Shown here in pieces: positions 51,545 to 54,579 of a stretch of DNA of 54,579 nucleotides. The notes beneath the pieces are model-generated. The model saw only the letters and a program-made list of their open reading frames with translations, ran no database searches and was not told the origin of the DNA. Within the stretch, counting starts at the first letter, position 1. Each line of letters begins with the position of its first letter. A program made the translations under genes and the position numbers. Where the stretch lies: positions 1-54,579 of the forward strand of contig JAFUHJ010000017.1 in the NCBI GenBank assembly GCA_017468935.1, given 5' to 3'. The stretch is from Candidatus Methanomethylophilaceae archaeon. GTDB taxonomy: Archaea; Thermoplasmatota; Thermoplasmata; Methanomassiliicoccales; Methanomethylophilaceae.

Positions 51545-52863
51545 ATCGCCGCCTCCACTTCGTCGAGGAGTTTGTTGGCCTCGGCCTCTATGTTCACTCC
51601 CACGCTCTCTGCGCTCTTGACGATGATGCTCGGCCCGTAATCGTCGCTCATGACGTTACCGACGACCCTGATCCTCTTCATCAGGATCTTGCTGGTCATC
51701 TCCCTGCCGACGACCCCTTCGCCCTGCACAGCGGCAAGTCCGCGTGCGGCCTGGAGGGTGACGCCGGTGAGCTTCTCAGTGTCGTTCTTGTTGATGATGG
51801 CGCTGATGGCACCCGTACCGTCGTCGAGGACGACCTTGAGCCTCAGGTCCATGACACCTTCCACTGCACCGTGCGTGGTGCAAGCACCGTTCAGCATGGA
51901 ACGGTTGCACTGGGGGCATCTCCTGATTATACCGCTTCCCTGACGGACGTCCACGACGAGTCCTTCCAATGTGATGTCCAGTCCGCCTCCGATCCTCGTG
52001 ATCTCGTCGACGGTCTTCTGGTTAGCCGACGTGTCGACGACGTTCGTGACCTCATCCACACGGCTGATCTCGCATCTGTCCCCCATGTTCAGCTGGGGGA
52101 TTCCCTTCCATCCTCTGATGTAGGCGTTGCTGATGCAGACCGACTCGCCCTCCTTGAGGCCGAAGTCGCTCCATGCGGAGAACTGGATCTTTCCCGTGTC
52201 GTCGGCGATGATACCGGAGTACACCGTCTTCTGTTCCCCCCTCGCCGTGATCTCTTTGGCTTCTACCGAGACGATCTTCCCGGTCACAGTGACGTTGCCC
52301 ATTCCTTCTTTGATCTTCCCGATCTTGACCTCTGAGGAAGCGGCGCTTATCTGCCTCTCCGGCAGTTCCATCTTGACGCCGTCGGCGGGTTCGACCCTTC
52401 CGCGGTTCCCCAGATTGACCTGGACTTTGTCGTTCCAGGTCTTGCAGTAACAGTTCCTGAAGTGATAGACGGAACCCTTCGCCAATACGAGCGCTCCGGG
52501 CTCCCATACCGTGAAAGAGGCCGTTCCGGTCTCGTCTCCAAGGATTCCGGATATGATCTGCTTGGGCAGACCTTTGACTGTGATTTCCTTGTTGTCGACG
52601 AATACCACCTTAGCGGTTATGTCCACGTTCTGTTCCGTCCCGGTGAGTTCCGAGATCTTCTTTACCAGGGCATTCCCGGTAACGAAGGTGGCCGTGTCGT
52701 TCCCGCCGTACTTCCTTATGATGCCCCTCTTTGCGGCATCGATGTTCACGTGGTACTCGTTCAGATATTTGTTCAGCTCCGATGCGAGCTGTTCTTCGTC
52801 GATCTTATCTCCGAGCACCCTTTGCAGTTCTTGAATATGGGGTGTTAGTTCTTCCATTTCCAT
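51541..52863 (-). CDS. rpa: Replication factor A (single-stranded DNA-binding protein)
   Basis: 440 aa. Multiple OB folds (FVDNKEITVKGLPKQIISGILGDETG; KIVSVEAKEITARGEQKTVYSGIIADDTGKIQFSAWSDFG) are followed by a zinc-ribbon of CPQCN and CTTHG type and a final OB domain, the archaeal RPA layout. The ATG at 52863 is chosen because GGAG lies 8 nt upstream; the frame continues to 52974 through promoter sequence. TTTTATACA at 52911-52920 on the minus strand is the probable TATA box. Confidence 0.9.
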   Translation of the reverse strand: MEMEELTPHIQELQRVLGDKIDEEQLASELNKYLNEYHVNIDAAKRGIIRKYGGNDTATFVTGNALVKKISELTGTEQNVDITAKVVFVDNKEITVKGLPKQIISGILGDETGTASFTVWEPGALVLAKGSVYHFRNCYCKTWNDKVQVNLGNRGRVEPADGVKMELPERQISAASSEVKIGKIKEGMGNVTVTGKIVSVEAKEITARGEQKTVYSGIIADDTGKIQFSAWSDFGLKEGESVCISNAYIRGWKGIPQLNMGDRCEISRVDEVTNVVDTSANQKTVDEITRIGGGLDITLEGLVVDVRQGSGIIRRCPQCNRSMLNGACTTHGAVEGVMDLRLKVVLDDGTGAISAIINKNDTEKLTGVTLQAARGLAAVQGEGVVGREMTSKILMKRIRVVGNVMSDDYGPSIIVKSAESVGVNIEAEANKLLDEVEAAI

Positions 52864-52929
52864 TGTATCGACTCCTTCCTTTTGGAGGGATATCTCATCA
52901 TCGTTTCGGTTGTATAAAAGCCTATGAGG

Positions 52930-53160
52930 GAGGTGTCCGAAAGTACCCGAAAGTGCAATGAGCCAGACATGCAAAACAAAAAGTCTAGGGTTCGTATAGC
53001 CAGTTCATCTTGAGAGGGTATGTTTCGTGTGCAGGGAACTGTCTGAAAATATGTCGGCAGCCGTTTTCGGGCCTGATCTTGAAACCCTATCCCGCCATCT
53101 CGCATGTACGACGGCGCCGGGCTTTTTGTATAGGTGATTCATGGATTAGTTCCCCTTTGG
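52930..53160. other. Intergenic region, possible small transcript
   Basis: No family-like ORF. On the plus strand, GGGTATGTTTC (about 53017) can pair imperfectly with GAAACCCTATCCC (about 53080), and a GCGCCGGGCTTTTTG end near 53110-53125 resembles a terminator. This could be a small RNA of about 110 nt, or chance. Confidence 0.25.
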
Positions 53161-53163
53161 AAA

Positions 53164-53172
53164 CCTATATAG
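53164..53172 (+). promoter_or_regulatory. TATA box of the anchored surface protein gene
   Basis: CCTATATAG, about 55 nt before the ATG at 53224, so a leader of about 28 nt is expected. Confidence 0.5.
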
Positions 53173-53223
53173 GGAAACATCTGAATTTGTCCTCCAACAG
53201 GGCCTTGGGCCCAGGATGATTAG

Positions 53224-54390
53224 ATGAACAACAAAATGATTCTGGCGACAGTTGCCGTCGCTGCCATCGTTGTAGTTCTGATCGCTTCGTTCGTTGTCTA
53301 CGGAACCGATAAAGAGGATCCGAAGGAACCTACGATAGTCGATGAGTGGGATTTGGTGACCGCATATATCGGCGGTTGGAACGATGGCAAGATTATCTAC
53401 TATGAAGACACAACTGTGCACGGCGCGGTGAAGATCGAGCACTACAAGGGCGACTTCTACACCATGGGAGACGGATCGGACCGTCTGTACGGTGCGTGGG
53501 ACGGGGAGAAGCTGATCTCCGCCGAGAGCAAGTACAGTACGACGATAGTCATGCTGGATGCGAACAACTCCAATTTCCTCGAAGTCATGTATTTCGACGA
53601 ATTCGGTGCCGCGATCATTGAGGTATATGAGCGCCAAGGCTACGTCGGCGACTTCCCCGGACTTAAGGTCCCGTTCGATCTTCCCGAGGACGGTACGGTC
53701 ATGGAGTCCTACAAGAACAGGGAATACACCCCGGACGGAAATAAGGACCACGGAACCAACACACTGACGGCCAGAGGCGTGCATGGACCCATCTTCTTCT
53801 ACGATGTGCTCATGGGCGATGACTTGTACTATTTCACCTGCATCTACATAGACCACAGGATATTCATGTCCCTGGGTGTCTGTGGGGACAGCTATATCTT
53901 CGACATGACCGAGTACAGAGGAGATGTCCTGTATTGCTCGTCGAAGGATTTGGGAGCTTCCAGCACATGGGTCACGGAATACGGTGACGAATCGAAGAAG
54001 GATTATCCGGACTTCGATCTGTCCAAGCGCACATATTCGGGTACCGAGGATTTCGTGATCTTCAAGGATGGTAAGATCGTCGAACAGAAGTACGGCAACA
54101 AGATGAACATCAGGGTCATCGACCAGGAGGATCAGTGCCTTTACATCTCGGCCACGGACGAAGACGGTGACGAGAGTGCGATGTGGTCGATGGTTATCAA
54201 CGATCTGAGACCGACCTACCACTACGGATTATCCGTTCAATCCGTCATCGAATACAACGGGGTCGACTATGTCGGGCAGTACTACGGTCACTTCACTTCA
54301 GCCAAGTGCGATGAGCTCGTGGTGTACGGGACCCTGGTAAGCGAGAGCGGAAGCTACATAGTGATCTCGCAGACCTACAAAGTGAACTGA
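53224..54390 (+). CDS. Membrane-anchored extracellular protein of unknown function
   Basis: 388 aa. One N-terminal hydrophobic helix (MILATVAVAAIVVVLIASFVVY, residues 5-26) is followed by a soluble, aromatic- and acid-rich beta-type domain (repeated YFTCIYID, FVIFKDGKIVEQKYGN patterns). There is no signal-peptidase or catalytic motif I recognise. The anchor resembles that of the transglutaminase-like protein at 46391, suggesting a family of tethered surface proteins. Confidence 0.75.
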   Translation: MNNKMILATVAVAAIVVVLIASFVVYGTDKEDPKEPTIVDEWDLVTAYIGGWNDGKIIYYEDTTVHGAVKIEHYKGDFYTMGDGSDRLYGAWDGEKLISAESKYSTTIVMLDANNSNFLEVMYFDEFGAAIIEVYERQGYVGDFPGLKVPFDLPEDGTVMESYKNREYTPDGNKDHGTNTLTARGVHGPIFFYDVLMGDDLYYFTCIYIDHRIFMSLGVCGDSYIFDMTEYRGDVLYCSSKDLGASSTWVTEYGDESKKDYPDFDLSKRTYSGTEDFVIFKDGKIVEQKYGNKMNIRVIDQEDQCLYISATDEDGDESAMWSMVINDLRPTYHYGLSVQSVIEYNGVDYVGQYYGHFTSAKCDELVVYGTLVSESGSYIVISQTYKVN

Positions 54391-54455
54391 TGGTGAGCGG
54401 CCGATCCGTTCCCCGGGTCGGAGGATCACTGTAAACCGTTTAGGCCTGATCTCCT

Positions 54456-54482
54456 GGTCGCCGACATGATCGTTCGGCGACC
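54456..54482. terminator. Hairpin after the last gene
   Basis: GGTCGCCG/CGGCGACC stem with an 11-nt loop, no strong T-run next to it. The remaining bases to the window end hold only TTTAAATT at 54562, a likely TATA box for a gene beyond the window. Confidence 0.45.
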
Positions 54483-54579
54483 GGGGATCGGATTCCGACC
54501 ATCGTAAGATATCCGGACCAATCCAGATATGTGTCCGTCAGGTGTTTTTCATCACCAAATCTTTAAATTGCATATCCAC

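Noticed and set aside
52864-52974. N-terminal extension of RPA
   Set aside because: The added codons cross the TATA box and are unlike RPA; the ATG at 52863 has a good ribosome-binding site.

Overview
The window is archaeal chromosome. Archaeal markers include PAN, CDC48, an RPA operon, Rpo6, a CTP-type riboflavin kinase with a fused helix-turn-helix, aTrm56, archaeal MBF1, a GPN-loop GTPase and Elp3. Many genes start 20-30 nt after a TATA-like box with little or no leader. A catalytic HdrD-type heterodisulfide reductase without a neighbouring HdrE, and stop codons that are almost all TGA with no TAG among the called genes, suggest a methanogen that uses pyrrolysine. Together with several anchored surface proteins, this points by inference to a host-associated member of the Methanomassiliicoccales (Thermoplasmata). 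No rRNA gene is present to confirm it.

Layout. 0-8.4 kb: RlmE, an FAH-family enzyme, a zinc-ribbon membrane protein, an Lhr-type helicase, HdrD, a regulator and a DMT exporter. 8.4-13.7 kb: four paralogous membrane proteins of unknown function in two pairs around a ferredoxin-domain aldo/keto reductase. 14-19.2 kb: a membrane-anchored purine nucleoside phosphorylase, a TetR regulator, an MBL hydrolase, a BspA-like leucine-rich-repeat surface protein and a DUF3089 hydrolase. 19.3-24.5 kb: an accessory island ending at a tRNA gene (CAT anticodon). It holds truncated LysR/EamA genes, a toxin-antitoxin relic, a DUF5678/retropepsin pair, a toxin-antitoxin module, a zeta-like kinase with a tiny upstream ORF, a secreted Ntn hydrolase and an integrase remnant.

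24.6-32.6 kb: a Schlafen-like membrane protein, tRNA-Asn, small regulators, then aTrm56/HD, a thioredoxin/thioredoxin-reductase pair, more regulators and Elp3. 32.6-44.6 kb: CDC48, purSLQ, riboflavin kinase, membrane proteins, GPN GTPase, PAN, MBF1, a second DMT exporter and a DUF2240-like protein. 44.7-48.7 kb: a beta-helix surface protein, an anchored transglutaminase-like protein and a paired SMR exporter. 48.8-49.7 kb: rpo6 and rps2. 50.6-54.4 kb: the RPA operon and another anchored extracellular protein.

The most unusual element lies at about 49925-50555, between rps2 and the RPA operon. It is a roughly 630-nt non-coding segment with its own TATA box. Complementary ends could close it. 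An AGTCCC hairpin element recurs five times every 107-121 nt, and two of the units share a 26-nt identical core. It matches no archaeal RNA class that I recognise (not RNase P, SRP, 5S or a tRNA) and is the best candidate here for an undescribed system.
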